DNA of 64,000 nt from Sphingobacterium sp. LZ7M1 (GCF_024296865.1 NZ_CP101134.1:3162001-3226000); one strand, 5' to 3'. Numbered from the stretch's first letter, positions 34,280 through 44,029 are shown. Numbers and translations: made by a program. Notes: a model not told the origin generated them from the sequence alone.

Positions 34280-36601
34280 ATGAGAGAACAAATCAAATAC
34301 ATATTGATCTGTACATTTTTGCTATGCTCAACAGTTGGTTTTTCCCAAAAAGTTGTGCGTTACGACCTGAATGTAACAGACAGCATGGTAAACTATGCAG
34401 GTAAGGATCGTAGGGCGGTGGCAGTGAATGGCATGATCCCTATGCCTACATTGACCTTTACTGAAGGTGATACTGCAGAAATCCATGTACACAACAAACT
34501 CAAGGAAGGGACTTCCCTACACTGGCATGGCGTCTATTTACCGAACAAGGAAGATGGAGTTCCTTTTTTGACTCAGATGCCGATCGCTCCAAACAGCAGC
34601 TTTACCTATCGGTTTCCGATCATCCAAGACGGGACCCATTGGTACCATAGCCATTCCGGTATGCAGGAGCAGATCGGTATGTACGGTGCGATGATCCTGA
34701 AAAAAAGACCTGAGGACCCCAATTTTAGAAAAGGGATAGATGACCTTCCTGAAATCCCGATTGTATTAAGCGAGTGGACCAATATGGACCCCGATAATGT
34801 GCACCGAATGCTCCACAATGCCAACGACTGGTTTGCCATCAAGAAGAATGCAACCCAAAGTTATGCAGAGGCAATCAAGGAGGGCCATTTTAAAACCAAG
34901 CTTACCAACGAATGGAAGCGCATGCTGGCCATGGATGTCAGTGATGTGTATTATGACCGTTTCTTGTTGAATGGTACATCAGAGCAGACATATTCGCAGT
35001 TCAAAGCTGGGGATAAGGTAAGGCTGAGAGTTATCAATGCCGGTGCTTCCTCCTATTTCTGGCTGACTTATGCCGGTGGGAAAATCACGGTGGTAGCCAA
35101 TGATGGCAATGATGTAGAACCAGTCGAAGTCGACCGTTTGATTGTCGGAGTTTCAGAAACCTATGATATCGTTGTGACCATTCCGGAAGATGGCTTCGCC
35201 TATGAATTTATGGCAACTCCTGAAGACAGGACCAATCATGTTTCCATGTATTTGGGTTCCGGTGTAAAGCAATTGGTCAGTCCTTTACCGAAGTTGAAAT
35301 ACTTCGAAGGAATGAAGATGATGAACGACATGATGAAAATGAATGGCGACCTCGACGATATGGGGATGAAGATGAGCCTGCAGAAAATGGACATGAATAC
35401 CGTCATGTATCCTGAGATCCAAGATCAGAAAGGACATCAAGATCATCAAAACCATGGAGCCCAGGACAGCTCTTCCCACAAGGAAGATCATTCCATGCAT
35501 GATATGGGAAATAAGGAGGAACAAGCAACCAGGCATGACCATTCCAAAATGGAAGCTATGGACCATAGTCAACATGCTAGTTCCGATATCGTGACCTTAA
35601 ACTATGGTATGCTTCGATCTCCTACGAAGACAACCCTGCCAAAAGATGCCCCAATTAGGGAAATGAAGTTTGAGTTGACAGGTAACATGAACCGATATGT
35701 TTGGAGCATGGACAATAAAGTTCTTGCCGAAAGCGACAAAATCCTCATAAAGGAAGGCGAAATCCTAAGGATCATCCTGTACAACAATTCAATGATGCGA
35801 CACCCCATGCACCTGCATGGACATGACTTTAGGGTAATCAATGGTCAGGGAGATTATGCGCCATTAAAGAATGTCTTGGATATTATGCCTATGGAAACAG
35901 ATACCATTGAATTCCTATCCAATGTGGAAGGGGATTGGTTCTTCCATTGCCATATCCTTTACCATATGATGGCAGGGATGAACCGCGTGTTCAGCACCGA
36001 AGACCAACAGCCAAATCCATATCTGCCAAATAAAGCATGGGCATATCGCGAATTGCAAAAAGAAAGCAACATGAAGCACTTCATGATCCAAAATGATTTT
36101 GCGACCAATGGAAACGATGGCGAATTGATGTTGCACAACACCCGATATAGCCTCACTACCGAATGGCGATTAGGCTATTCTGATATGCACGGCTATGAGG
36201 TCGAAACCCATCTAGGCCGATACATTGGAAAGATGCAATGGTTCATGCCTTTTATCGGTTTTGACTATCGCTATAGGAGAATGGACAAACATGGTCCAGA
36301 AAAGAACATCTTCGGACAGCGGAACAGCAAAAACGAAAGAGCTTTACTCTCTGCCGGTTTTACCTATATGCTGCCTATGTTGGTGAGATTCCAGGCCGAA
36401 GTATACCATGATGGAAATGTCCGATTGCAATTGATGCGTGAGGACATACCAGTAACCAAAAGATTAAGAGCCGGAGTGATGGTCAACTCCGATCTAGAAT
36501 ACATGGGCGACCTGCGTTATATCCTGACCAAGAATTTAGGGGTCCGAACCCATTATGATTCGGACATGGGATTTGGAGTAGGATTGTCGGTTAACTATTA
36601 A
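34280..36601 (+). CDS. Multicopper oxidase with C-terminal beta-barrel-like domain
   Basis: 773 residues. Signal peptide (cleavage near residue 22). All four copper-binding segments are present: HWHG (81-84), HWYHSHSG (120-127), HPMHLHGH (from 508) and HCHILYHMMAGM (from 556, with the type 1 Cys and Met). A Met/His-rich stretch (about 350-435) separates cupredoxin domains as in CopA/PcoA oxidases that oxidise Cu(I). Residues about 610-773 are extra: alternating amphipathic strands (YSLTTEWRLGYS, MPFIGFDYRYRR, LLSAGFTYML, GVGLSVNY) ending in an aromatic, resembling the CopB/PcoB outer-membrane domain. Last gene of the copper cluster. Confidence 0.9.
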   Translation: MREQIKYILICTFLLCSTVGFSQKVVRYDLNVTDSMVNYAGKDRRAVAVNGMIPMPTLTFTEGDTAEIHVHNKLKEGTSLHWHGVYLPNKEDGVPFLTQMPIAPNSSFTYRFPIIQDGTHWYHSHSGMQEQIGMYGAMILKKRPEDPNFRKGIDDLPEIPIVLSEWTNMDPDNVHRMLHNANDWFAIKKNATQSYAEAIKEGHFKTKLTNEWKRMLAMDVSDVYYDRFLLNGTSEQTYSQFKAGDKVRLRVINAGASSYFWLTYAGGKITVVANDGNDVEPVEVDRLIVGVSETYDIVVTIPEDGFAYEFMATPEDRTNHVSMYLGSGVKQLVSPLPKLKYFEGMKMMNDMMKMNGDLDDMGMKMSLQKMDMNTVMYPEIQDQKGHQDHQNHGAQDSSSHKEDHSMHDMGNKEEQATRHDHSKMEAMDHSQHASSDIVTLNYGMLRSPTKTTLPKDAPIREMKFELTGNMNRYVWSMDNKVLAESDKILIKEGEILRIILYNNSMMRHPMHLHGHDFRVINGQGDYAPLKNVLDIMPMETDTIEFLSNVEGDWFFHCHILYHMMAGMNRVFSTEDQQPNPYLPNKAWAYRELQKESNMKHFMIQNDFATNGNDGELMLHNTRYSLTTEWRLGYSDMHGYEVETHLGRYIGKMQWFMPFIGFDYRYRRMDKHGPEKNIFGQRNSKNERALLSAGFTYMLPMLVRFQAEVYHDGNVRLQLMREDIPVTKRLRAGVMVNSDLEYMGDLRYILTKNLGVRTHYDSDMGFGVGLSVNY

Positions 36602-36605
36602 AAGC

Positions 36606-36644
36606 AACAAGGGTAGAACAACATGTTCTACCCTTGTTTATTTA
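36606..36644. terminator. Terminator between copper cluster and pirin gene
   Basis: AACAAGGGTAGAACA (36606-36620) pairs perfectly with TGTTCTACCCTTGTT (36624-36638); T-rich to the right. Possibly bidirectional. Confidence 0.9.
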
Positions 36645-36656
36645 TCGATGGAAATA

Positions 36657-37526
36657 TTAATCTTCCAGGTAACCGAATTTGCCAGTTTGAAAATCACGGA
36701 ACGCTTGTTTGATCTCATCCTCGGTATTCATGACAAATGGACCATAAGCTGCGATGGGCTCATTGATCGGTTCGCCACTCAAAACCAAGACTAATGCATC
36801 CTCGGCAGCTTCCAACTCGATCTTTTCACCCTTGTTTGCAAACAAAACAAAATGATCGCTTGCAACATCCTGTCCATTGACCTTGACAGAGCCTTCTAGA
36901 ACTAACAATCCCGTATTAAAGTTCTCTGGAAATTCAAAATCTACTTTAGCCGTGGCCTTCAACTTAGCATTGAATAAGTTCACAGGCGAAAAGGTACTCG
37001 CAGCACCCTTGGTTCCTTGGTATTCACCCGCCACAACCTCAATATATCCTAAGCCACCATCTATATCAACCTTTGGGATGTTCTTATTTTCCAAAGCCTG
37101 ATATTTTGGTGTCGACATCTTATGTGCAGCTGGAAGGTTTACCCATAATTGCACCATTTGAAATTCACCACCATTCTTGCTCCATTCCGATTCATGGAAT
37201 TCTTTATGCAATACACCAGAAGCAGCGGTCATCCATTGTACATCACCCTCACCGATAATTCCACCACCGCCACTGCTGTCCGCATGCTCTACCCTGCCCT
37301 TATAGGCTAAGGTCACCGTTTCAAATCCACGGTGTGGATGCACTCCTACCCCTTTTGGGATTTCACTCGCTGGAAAGTTATATTTTGAGTTATAATCAAA
37401 TACAATAAATGGATCCATTCTCTGCATTGGAATAGCAGAAGGAATAAAACTATGCACTCTAAAACCATCCCCGACAAAATGTGGCATTCCAGGTTTAATA
37501 ATCCTTTCAATTTGTTTTTCTTTCAT
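36657..37526 (-). CDS. Pirin-family protein
   Basis: 289 residues, the classical pirin length with two cupin domains. HPHRGFETVTLAYKGRVEHADS and SGVLHKEFHESEW provide the metal-binding HxH and H/E residues; the C-terminal cupin ends at GPFVMNTEDEIKQAFRDFQTGKFG, a standard pirin ending. Function unknown in bacteria. The DoxX gene lies upstream on the same strand, a neighbourhood seen often in Bacteroidota, though a terminator separates them here. Confidence 0.93.
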   Translation of the reverse strand: MKEKQIERIIKPGMPHFVGDGFRVHSFIPSAIPMQRMDPFIVFDYNSKYNFPASEIPKGVGVHPHRGFETVTLAYKGRVEHADSSGGGGIIGEGDVQWMTAASGVLHKEFHESEWSKNGGEFQMVQLWVNLPAAHKMSTPKYQALENKNIPKVDIDGGLGYIEVVAGEYQGTKGAASTFSPVNLFNAKLKATAKVDFEFPENFNTGLLVLEGSVKVNGQDVASDHFVLFANKGEKIELEAAEDALVLVLSGEPINEPIAAYGPFVMNTEDEIKQAFRDFQTGKFGYLED

Positions 37527-37602
37527 GGTATTCTCCTTATTAGTAATACAAAGTTAACCCTTCCTTAACCGGAAAGCGTTGACCTATGGTAATAAGTAAA
37601 GC

Positions 37603-37635
37603 AAAAAAATAAGGCCTTGCTAACAAGGCCTTTCC
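37603..37635 (-). terminator. Terminator of the DoxX gene
   Basis: AAGGCCTTG (37611-37619) pairs with CAAGGCCTT (37624-37632); the minus-strand RNA continues with ATTTTTTTGC. Confidence 0.85.
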
Positions 37636-37673
37636 AAATAAAACTAAGAAATCTTTATAGGTTTTCTAACCTA

Positions 37674-38120
37674 TTAAATTTGTCTTTTATAACCTGGCTT
37701 ATCCATCGCTTTGTCCAGTGACATTGGCCCTGAACCTACGATCAAGAAATAGATAAGGAGTAAAAGTACCACTAGGGACAACCAAAATTCCGAATTCAAA
37801 AAGCTGAATCCATTCGTAATGTTCACAAAGAATACCGCTCCTATCAGGATGGGAATCTGTAGAGCTACCGCCAATCGGGTACAAAGTCCCAATGCGATGA
37901 ATATCCCGCCAACAAGGTGGGCAAACACCACATAGTGAACTGCACTCCAAATGGATAATTGAAAATGTGTCTTCTCGATCAAAGTAGCGACTGAATCACG
38001 ATCCATAATAAAGCTTATTCCTTTTGCAAAGATCAGAATCCCGAGAACAATCCTCATAAAATCGATCCATCTCGGATGATGGGCATCTCCCCAATGTTCA
38101 ATGCGTTGAATTAGGTTCAT
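37674..38120 (-). CDS. DoxX-family membrane protein
   Basis: 148 residues with four hydrophobic helices. RIVLGILIFAKGISFI, VHYVVFAHLVGGIFIALGLCTRLAVALQIPILIGAVFFVN and a C-terminal helix fit the DoxX family. Members are linked to thiosulfate oxidation or redox stress in some organisms; here no partner is evident beyond the downstream pirin. Confidence 0.9.
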   Translation of the reverse strand: MNLIQRIEHWGDAHHPRWIDFMRIVLGILIFAKGISFIMDRDSVATLIEKTHFQLSIWSAVHYVVFAHLVGGIFIALGLCTRLAVALQIPILIGAVFFVNITNGFSFLNSEFWLSLVVLLLLIYFLIVGSGPMSLDKAMDKPGYKRQI

Positions 38121-38304
38121 AACAACCTCCTTTTTAACTGGTTATAAAACTAAAACGCAGATAAAGACCTTGATATTATGTATTTAATAATTTTTTGTAA
38201 AATAATTAGCAAACCTCGCTTTTCCCTAAAATCAATAAACCTCTCGAAACCTTCCAGAAAACTAATTAATGGATTTATTGTTCATTAAAGTAGAAAAGAT
38301 ATTT

Positions 38305-39090
38305 ATGGCAAAATTCACCAAGTATTTCATTAAAAGAATAGATAGCCCCTTTTGGGCTTTTGCGATTCATGATGGACAGCAGATCGATCCTTTTATTGAC
38401 CCATATATCAATCTCAATGAAAGTGAAAGACTGCGTGAGGAGGATCCATTTACAGCTGTCATGGCTGAATTACCTATGAATCAATTTATCGTCGGCTCCT
38501 CACGGTTCCAACTTGATCTCAACCGAAAGATTGAAGATTCGGTATATCTGCGTCCCGATCAAGCTTGGGGACTGCAGGTCTGGAAAGACAGCCTTCCCGA
38601 AAATATTGTTACAGAACTCTACCTAGACCATAAAAACATCTATCAGGAAATTGAAGAGCAGATCCAAGAGACCATCGACCAATATGGCTATTTTGTAGTG
38701 TATGATATCCATAGCTATAATGCCAAGCGCAATGGATCTGAGGAAGAAGTTGACACCGAAATCAATCCGCAAATCAACCTTGGAACAGCCTATGTCGACC
38801 CAAAGTGGCAACCCCTGATTGATCAGTTAATGGGTTTCATCAGCAAGGATAGCTTGTACGATGGACCGATTGATATTCGAGAAAACATTAAATTTAAGGG
38901 AGGATACCTATCCCAGTTGATCAACAAAAAATTCGGAGCATATGGCTGTGTCCTATCCATCGAATTCCGAAAGGATTTTATGGACGAGTGGACCGGTGCT
39001 CCTGACCTTCCAAGGGTAGTCTCCTGCAAACAACTTCTAATGAATTCAATCCAGGTCTTAAAACAGTACTTTAAAAATGATTCAAGATAA
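38305..39090 (+). CDS. N-formylglutamate amidohydrolase-like protein
   Basis: 261 residues from the ATG at 38305; an ATG at 38269 is also in frame but precedes a short non-conserved segment. FAIHDGQQIDPFI, SRFQLDLNRKIED and VVYDIHSYNAK match the amidohydrolase family PF05013, with His, Glu/Asp and Arg residues of the zinc-dependent active site. Histidine-degradation genes are absent nearby, so the usual role in histidine breakdown is unlikely. Its stop lies 14 nt inside the next gene, a QEGLA/DUF1704 peptidase. The first gene of a four-gene, tightly spaced set. Confidence 0.87.
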   Translation: MAKFTKYFIKRIDSPFWAFAIHDGQQIDPFIDPYINLNESERLREEDPFTAVMAELPMNQFIVGSSRFQLDLNRKIEDSVYLRPDQAWGLQVWKDSLPENIVTELYLDHKNIYQEIEEQIQETIDQYGYFVVYDIHSYNAKRNGSEEEVDTEINPQINLGTAYVDPKWQPLIDQLMGFISKDSLYDGPIDIRENIKFKGGYLSQLINKKFGAYGCVLSIEFRKDFMDEWTGAPDLPRVVSCKQLLMNSIQVLKQYFKNDSR

Positions 39091-40912
39091 GAACAAACCC
39101 CTTTTAAGAATCTTAAACGCTATCAATAAGCGGAATGCAGTCCATTATCAGATTCCCAACGTAGGCAAGTTCATCTTCAACAAAATTGTTCCCTATATCT
39201 TTATTTACAGAGTGCCCAGTGCAGAAAAGAGGGACAAGATGTTGGTGGATCTCGCCAAAACGGAAAATGCCAGCATTGTCTGTCGGTCCAAGGAATTTGA
39301 TCTGGAGGAATGGATTAAACCTATATCCCAGCGGCTGGCTGAAGAGTTTGGCGCATGTCTGTTAGTCGAGGCATGGACTGCTGAACCGGGACAGAAGGAG
39401 GATATCATGGTCCATGTGGGGCAAAAGGATATGCTGCCGCTGGCTGAATATTTTCAGAAGAACATCAAAAAGGAAGCCCGTGAAATCAATGTTTCCCTGG
39501 CGAAGGATCTTAATATCCCTCAACCTTTGGATGTTTCAGCTCTGTTCAGCAAGAAAGAATTACAGAACAAGCAGATTCTCTATATGGGGCTTTCCATAAA
39601 ACAGAATTATATTGAAGATGAGGATCAGGTCTTACCGATCTTGATGCGCTTATATCGCGAAACTCTAGCGAAGTCCCTTTCCCGATTGTTCTTTGAGTTC
39701 CTGCGCGTCTACACCCATCTCAATGCCACAGCACAAAGGCTCAACTTCCATCAGGAACTCACGCCCTTGATGATCGATATCGATAAATCATTGGCCCAGG
39801 AAAGCACCAAATTCGACTTTCTCTTGATGGTGACTCCATTGAATGCGCATGAAGCCTGGTTACAGTTCAAAAAAGACAAGTACTGGAAAACACCCAAGTT
39901 CCTCTATAGGCCCATGCACATTGACCCCGACTTGGTCAAGCGGAGACTGTACAATCTTCGAATAGAAGATATTTACGATCCTACCATGGCCTATATCTTT
40001 CGGGATAAGCGGACCGAATTGGACTCTATGGTCAGCATGATTGCCGATCGTGGCAAGGAGGACTTCCTGCACGGCAGTCTACAGGTCTTTGGCAACGTCT
40101 CAGAGAAACTATACAAGTCAGCTATGGCCATCCTGATGGTCACGGAACCCGAAGAACCGATCAAAAAAAGCGATGACTATATCAGTGCAAATGAGTTTGC
40201 AAAACTGGCAAGGGATGAAATCAAGTTTTTACAGAGGCAGAACCAGGAATTCAACAGTCCTGTCCGAGTCCGTGAGGATATCTCTGGCGTGATGGTCAAC
40301 CGCGGCGTTCTGAACATCAGCAAGGAATATAGACTGACCCGCAAGCGGGCTGAAGCCTTGATCCAGCATGAGATCGGAACCCATGTGGTCACTTATTTCA
40401 ATGGACGACAGCAACCGTTGAGCATCTTCAGCTTAGGTGTTCCCGGCTATGAAGAACTGCAGGAAGGACTTGCCGTATTGGCGGAATACATTGTAGGCGG
40501 ATTGAACAATGATCGCTTGCGCATCATTGCAGCACGTGTTATTGCCGTGCAGAACATGCTTTTGGGAAATTCATTTATCGACACCTTCAACATGCTCGTT
40601 GAACAATATAGTTTTCAGCCCGAAACGGCCTTTCAGATCGTCATGCGCGTTTATCGGGGTGGTGGCCTGACCAAGGATGCCCTTTACCTGAAAGGGATTA
40701 TGGAGCTGCTGAATTACCTGAAGGATGGCAACAATGTACACCTGCTCATGATGGGAAAAATCCGAAAGGATTACCTGCCCATTATCAAGGATCTCCTCCA
40801 AAAGGAAATCTTGATCCCCCCTGCTATCACACCACGCTACCTCTTCCCAGAGTTCAGTCCACAATGGAAGGACGTGAAAAGGAAAGGCAGCATTTTTAAA
40901 TTAATTCAATAA
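39077..40912 (+). CDS. QEGLA-motif (DUF1704) zinc peptidase-like protein
   Basis: 611 residues, cytosolic. The zinc motif HEIGTH is at 431-436 (ALIQHEIGTHVVTYFNG) and QEGLA at 462-466 (YEELQEGLAVLAEY), giving the His-His-Glu ligands plus catalytic Glu432. It matches the family named flavohemoglobin expression-modulating QEGLA protein (DUF1704), which also includes eukaryotic tubulin carboxypeptidases of the MATCAP group. A peptidase acting on a C-terminal residue is thus plausible. Its start overlaps the amidohydrolase gene, and the ATP-grasp gene follows after 21 nt. Confidence 0.9.
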   Translation: MIQDKNKPLLRILNAINKRNAVHYQIPNVGKFIFNKIVPYIFIYRVPSAEKRDKMLVDLAKTENASIVCRSKEFDLEEWIKPISQRLAEEFGACLLVEAWTAEPGQKEDIMVHVGQKDMLPLAEYFQKNIKKEAREINVSLAKDLNIPQPLDVSALFSKKELQNKQILYMGLSIKQNYIEDEDQVLPILMRLYRETLAKSLSRLFFEFLRVYTHLNATAQRLNFHQELTPLMIDIDKSLAQESTKFDFLLMVTPLNAHEAWLQFKKDKYWKTPKFLYRPMHIDPDLVKRRLYNLRIEDIYDPTMAYIFRDKRTELDSMVSMIADRGKEDFLHGSLQVFGNVSEKLYKSAMAILMVTEPEEPIKKSDDYISANEFAKLARDEIKFLQRQNQEFNSPVRVREDISGVMVNRGVLNISKEYRLTRKRAEALIQHEIGTHVVTYFNGRQQPLSIFSLGVPGYEELQEGLAVLAEYIVGGLNNDRLRIIAARVIAVQNMLLGNSFIDTFNMLVEQYSFQPETAFQIVMRVYRGGGLTKDALYLKGIMELLNYLKDGNNVHLLMMGKIRKDYLPIIKDLLQKEILIPPAITPRYLFPEFSPQWKDVKRKGSIFKLIQ

Positions 40913-40933
40913 GAAATTTTTTCAACAACATAT

Positions 40934-41941
40934 ATGAAAATAGCGATCTTAATCAACCAGTCTCACAAAGAAGAGGAAAAATTCACGACGACCATGCTGG
41001 CCCTCAAAGCCCTTGAAAGAGGACATTCCGTTCTTTACATTGGCTTGGCAGATTTTGTTTATGAAGATGAACAGACCGTATTGGCGCATTGCCGCGTCAT
41101 TAACCCCGAACATGGCCTCAGCAATGGAGCAGATTTTGTAAAACACCTGAAAGATGCTGAAAAGACCTTGGTCGATTTAGGCGAGATCGATGTCCTTTGG
41201 CTTAGGTTTGACCCTACCCTGGACATGCTCAATAGACCTTGGGCCGCAGCAGCGGGAATCCAGTTTGCACAGATCGTCAAAAGGAATGGTCGCTATGTTA
41301 TCAATGACCCTGATTATTTGGTCCAAGCCAACAACAAACTCTATCTGGAGAATTTTCCAAAATCCGTTCGTCCCAAAACCTTGGTCACCAGAAACCACGA
41401 CGATGTCCTTCGTTTCTTGGAGGAGCAAAAGGATAAGATCATCCTTAAACCCTTAAAAGGTTCCGGAGGCAAAAATGTCTTTATGATCGACTATAAAGAA
41501 CGCCAAAACCTAAAACAAACCGTAGAGGCCATTGCTAGGGACGGTTATGTCATTGCACAGGAATACCTTCCTGAAGCAAAAAAAGGCGATATTAGATTCT
41601 TTATGATGGATGGCGAACCATTGATCGTCGATGGAAAGTATGCCGCAGTCAGGAGAGTCCAAAAAGAAGATGAAATCCGTAGCAATATCCACCAAGGGGC
41701 TAAACCGGAAGAAGCTATCATTGATGAAAATATCCTGAACCTCGTTGGCAAGGTATCCCAACAGCTTAAAGATGATAACATGTACCTAGTTGGTTTAGAT
41801 ATCGTTGGCGACAAGATCATGGAGGTGAATGTATTCAGCCCAGGTGCTTTATACCATGCTTCACAAATTTTAAAGAAGGACTTTGCAAATGCCATCATCA
41901 TGGATTTAGAGAAAAAGGTCAAGGATTTTTACAATAAATAA
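40934..41941 (+). CDS. ATP-grasp ligase, glutathione synthetase-like
   Basis: 335 residues with the fold order of GshB/RimK: an N-terminal pre-ATP-grasp region (AILINQSHKEEE), PDYLVQANNKLYLENFP, the ATP-binding IILKPLKGSGGKNVFMI, GYVIAQEYLPEAKKGDIRFFMMDG and the Mg-binding GLDIVGDKIMEVNVFSPGAL. ATP-grasp enzymes join a carboxylate to an amine via an acyl phosphate. No gshA is present, so a glutathione role is doubtful. The stable partnership with the amidohydrolase and the QEGLA peptidase suggests peptide or amino-acid conjugation. Confidence 0.87.
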   Translation: MKIAILINQSHKEEEKFTTTMLALKALERGHSVLYIGLADFVYEDEQTVLAHCRVINPEHGLSNGADFVKHLKDAEKTLVDLGEIDVLWLRFDPTLDMLNRPWAAAAGIQFAQIVKRNGRYVINDPDYLVQANNKLYLENFPKSVRPKTLVTRNHDDVLRFLEEQKDKIILKPLKGSGGKNVFMIDYKERQNLKQTVEAIARDGYVIAQEYLPEAKKGDIRFFMMDGEPLIVDGKYAAVRRVQKEDEIRSNIHQGAKPEEAIIDENILNLVGKVSQQLKDDNMYLVGLDIVGDKIMEVNVFSPGALYHASQILKKDFANAIIMDLEKKVKDFYNK

Positions 41942-41944
41942 TTG

Positions 41945-43054
41945 ATGAAGAAGCTTTCAAAATGGAGCCTTTTACTTGTGGTCATAACGGCCATCAACCA
42001 AGCTGAGGCTTCACAGGTAGCTTTAAGGGATACCATTCAGGTAGATAGCGCATTTACAGACCTGCTGCTGCCAGAAAACCCTATTGGGATATCAGGAGCA
42101 GATGGAAGCATTTCAATAGATCTAGGCCAAGGAAAATCGCTCTTCCTCTGGGGAGACTCTTTCCTTGGCCCTATCAAAGATAATATCAGGCAGCAGCCAT
42201 CAAAGTTTATCTTAGGGAATACCGCAACGCTCATGAGCAAGGATTCCATCAGAAGCCTATATTCCGGAAATTTTGATCAACCCAGTTCCTTTATTGATGT
42301 GAAGGAAGAAGAAAAAGGCAAGTACTGGTATTGGCCAGGAGATGCAATAATCTACAAGGAAAAGCTACTGGTATTTATGGCCAAATACAGCAAGAAAGCT
42401 AACGAGAAAGGACCATTTGCCTTTCAATATGAAGGCTGTGATTTCCTGTTGCTGGACCCTGTGAACTATAACATTCTAGATCGTTCTCCATTTATTGCAG
42501 GCAGTAACCCAATTCATTATGGACATGCCATCCTCCGAAAAGATAATGTGCTCTATATCTATGGTTCGAAAGCAGACAACAAAAACTTCAGGTCGGAATT
42601 GCATGTTATGCGAGCTCGCATAAAAGGGAGCAGATTAGAAAAATTAGAATATTGGAATGGTAGCAATTGGGTAAAAGAAGCTGATAAAAGCCAAGCCATC
42701 AAGGGCATAAACAGTATGGTTTCCGAGCAATTCAGTGTTCTGGAGCTCAATGGCAAGATTGTATTGATCAACCAAGATCGCTATCAGATACCTGGAAAGA
42801 TCCTTTCCTATACCGCTGATAATTTCCAAGGACCATTTGCACAGGAGAAACTGCTCTATCAAATCAATGAACCCGAACTTAAATCAGATAGCCTATTCAC
42901 CTACAATGCCATGTTCCATCCTCAGATCAGGAAAAACAACAGCGTATTGGTCAGTTATAACGTCAATACCTACAGTGAAAGACTATGGTGGAAGAAAGCC
43001 TCCGTTTACCGCCCAAGATTTATCTGGATTCCTATAGACAGCATCTTCAATTGA
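41945..43054 (+). CDS. Secreted beta-propeller protein (DUF4185/DUF5005-like)
   Basis: 369 residues from the ATG at 41945; it begins 3 nt after the ATP-grasp stop codon, so it is coupled. Signal peptide to about residue 22. GISGADGSISIDLGQGKSLFLWGDSFLG is typical of DUF4185/DUF5005 five-bladed propellers related to glycoside hydrolases of the sialidase-like group. Repeated blade motifs (YWYWPGDAIIYKEKLLVF, GHAILRKDNVLYIYG, FSVLELNGKIVLINQD) follow. Substrate unknown. It may use the same promoter by read-through without being functionally linked. Confidence 0.72.
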   Translation: MKKLSKWSLLLVVITAINQAEASQVALRDTIQVDSAFTDLLLPENPIGISGADGSISIDLGQGKSLFLWGDSFLGPIKDNIRQQPSKFILGNTATLMSKDSIRSLYSGNFDQPSSFIDVKEEEKGKYWYWPGDAIIYKEKLLVFMAKYSKKANEKGPFAFQYEGCDFLLLDPVNYNILDRSPFIAGSNPIHYGHAILRKDNVLYIYGSKADNKNFRSELHVMRARIKGSRLEKLEYWNGSNWVKEADKSQAIKGINSMVSEQFSVLELNGKIVLINQDRYQIPGKILSYTADNFQGPFAQEKLLYQINEPELKSDSLFTYNAMFHPQIRKNNSVLVSYNVNTYSERLWWKKASVYRPRFIWIPIDSIFN

Positions 43055-44029
43055 TTATTTTTCAATAACCCTTTCCTCCTCAGTTAGTGGCGCGGGGGGG
43101 ATTTCACTGACATTCCTTTCTATCTCTTTTAATTCTACATGAACCGCATATTCCGATGGTTCAATACTGATGCCATGGAACGTAGCAAACTCTCGGGTAA
43201 ATATGGCTCCAAAATAAAGGATGGCGGCCGTATAGTACACCCATAACAAGATCAAGACAATGGATGCCGCAGTACCATAGGTAGACTCCGTGTCGGATGA
43301 TTGTAGATAAAAACCAATTCCAAAACGGCCAATAGCGAACAATATAGCTGTAAAAAGGGCTCCTGCCTTTACAGGCCTCCAGCTGATGGTCACATCGGGT
43401 AGCACCTTAAAGATCACGGCAAAGAGGATAAAAGTGATACCGAAGGTCAATGCAAAATTGATTAAATCCATCACATAGACCGTCATATCCGGGAAAAATC
43501 GTAATAACCTATCGGTAAAGGCCAGGATAATACCATTGACAACCAAAGTCACGACCAATAAGAATCCCAATCCAATGATCAAGGAAGAAGAAAGCAAACG
43601 GTCCATAATCATCTTTAACCAGCCCTTTTTGGGTTTAGCCTTGACATGCCAAATCTTATTGATGGAGTTTTGCATATCCCCAAATACTGTGGTGGCACCG
43701 ATGATCAAGGTCACGATACTGACGATAAGGGCCAGATTAGATTTACCAGAAAGACTCAGGTTCTTGATGACGTCCTGAATCTGACGGGCAGCGGTCAGCC
43801 CAACAAGCTCATTCAACTCTGAAAACAACTTACCTTTGATGGCATCCTCTCCATAAAAGATCCCTGCCAGGGAAATCATCAAAACCAATATGGGACCAAG
43901 TGAAAATATCGTATAATAAGCTAGTGAAGCGCTGTATTTCATACTGTCCTCATTCATAAATCCCATGACAGTATTCTTTAATATTTGAAATGTATCCTTA
44001 AAAAATCCTTTGCTTTCTTGTTTTTCCAT
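43055..44029 (-). CDS. YihY/BrkB-family membrane protein
   Basis: 324 residues with six hydrophobic segments. SLAYYTIFSLGPILVLMISLAGIFYG, TLIIGATTVFGDMQNSINKIW and WVYYTAAILYFGAIFTREFA are hallmark stretches of the YihY family (formerly mis-assigned as ribonuclease BN). The end is acidic and cytosolic. Transport function is suspected but not established. It is convergent with the propeller gene, whose stop lies 1 nt away. Confidence 0.92.
   Translation of the reverse strand: MEKQESKGFFKDTFQILKNTVMGFMNEDSMKYSASLAYYTIFSLGPILVLMISLAGIFYGEDAIKGKLFSELNELVGLTAARQIQDVIKNLSLSGKSNLALIVSIVTLIIGATTVFGDMQNSINKIWHVKAKPKKGWLKMIMDRLLSSSLIIGLGFLLVVTLVVNGIILAFTDRLLRFFPDMTVYVMDLINFALTFGITFILFAVIFKVLPDVTISWRPVKAGALFTAILFAIGRFGIGFYLQSSDTESTYGTAASIVLILLWVYYTAAILYFGAIFTREFATFHGISIEPSEYAVHVELKEIERNVSEIPPAPLTEEERVIEK

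Noticed and set aside
40934..41941. True glutathione synthetase (gshB)
   Set aside because: No gshA nearby and the neighbours point elsewhere; the ATP-grasp fold is clear but the substrate is not.
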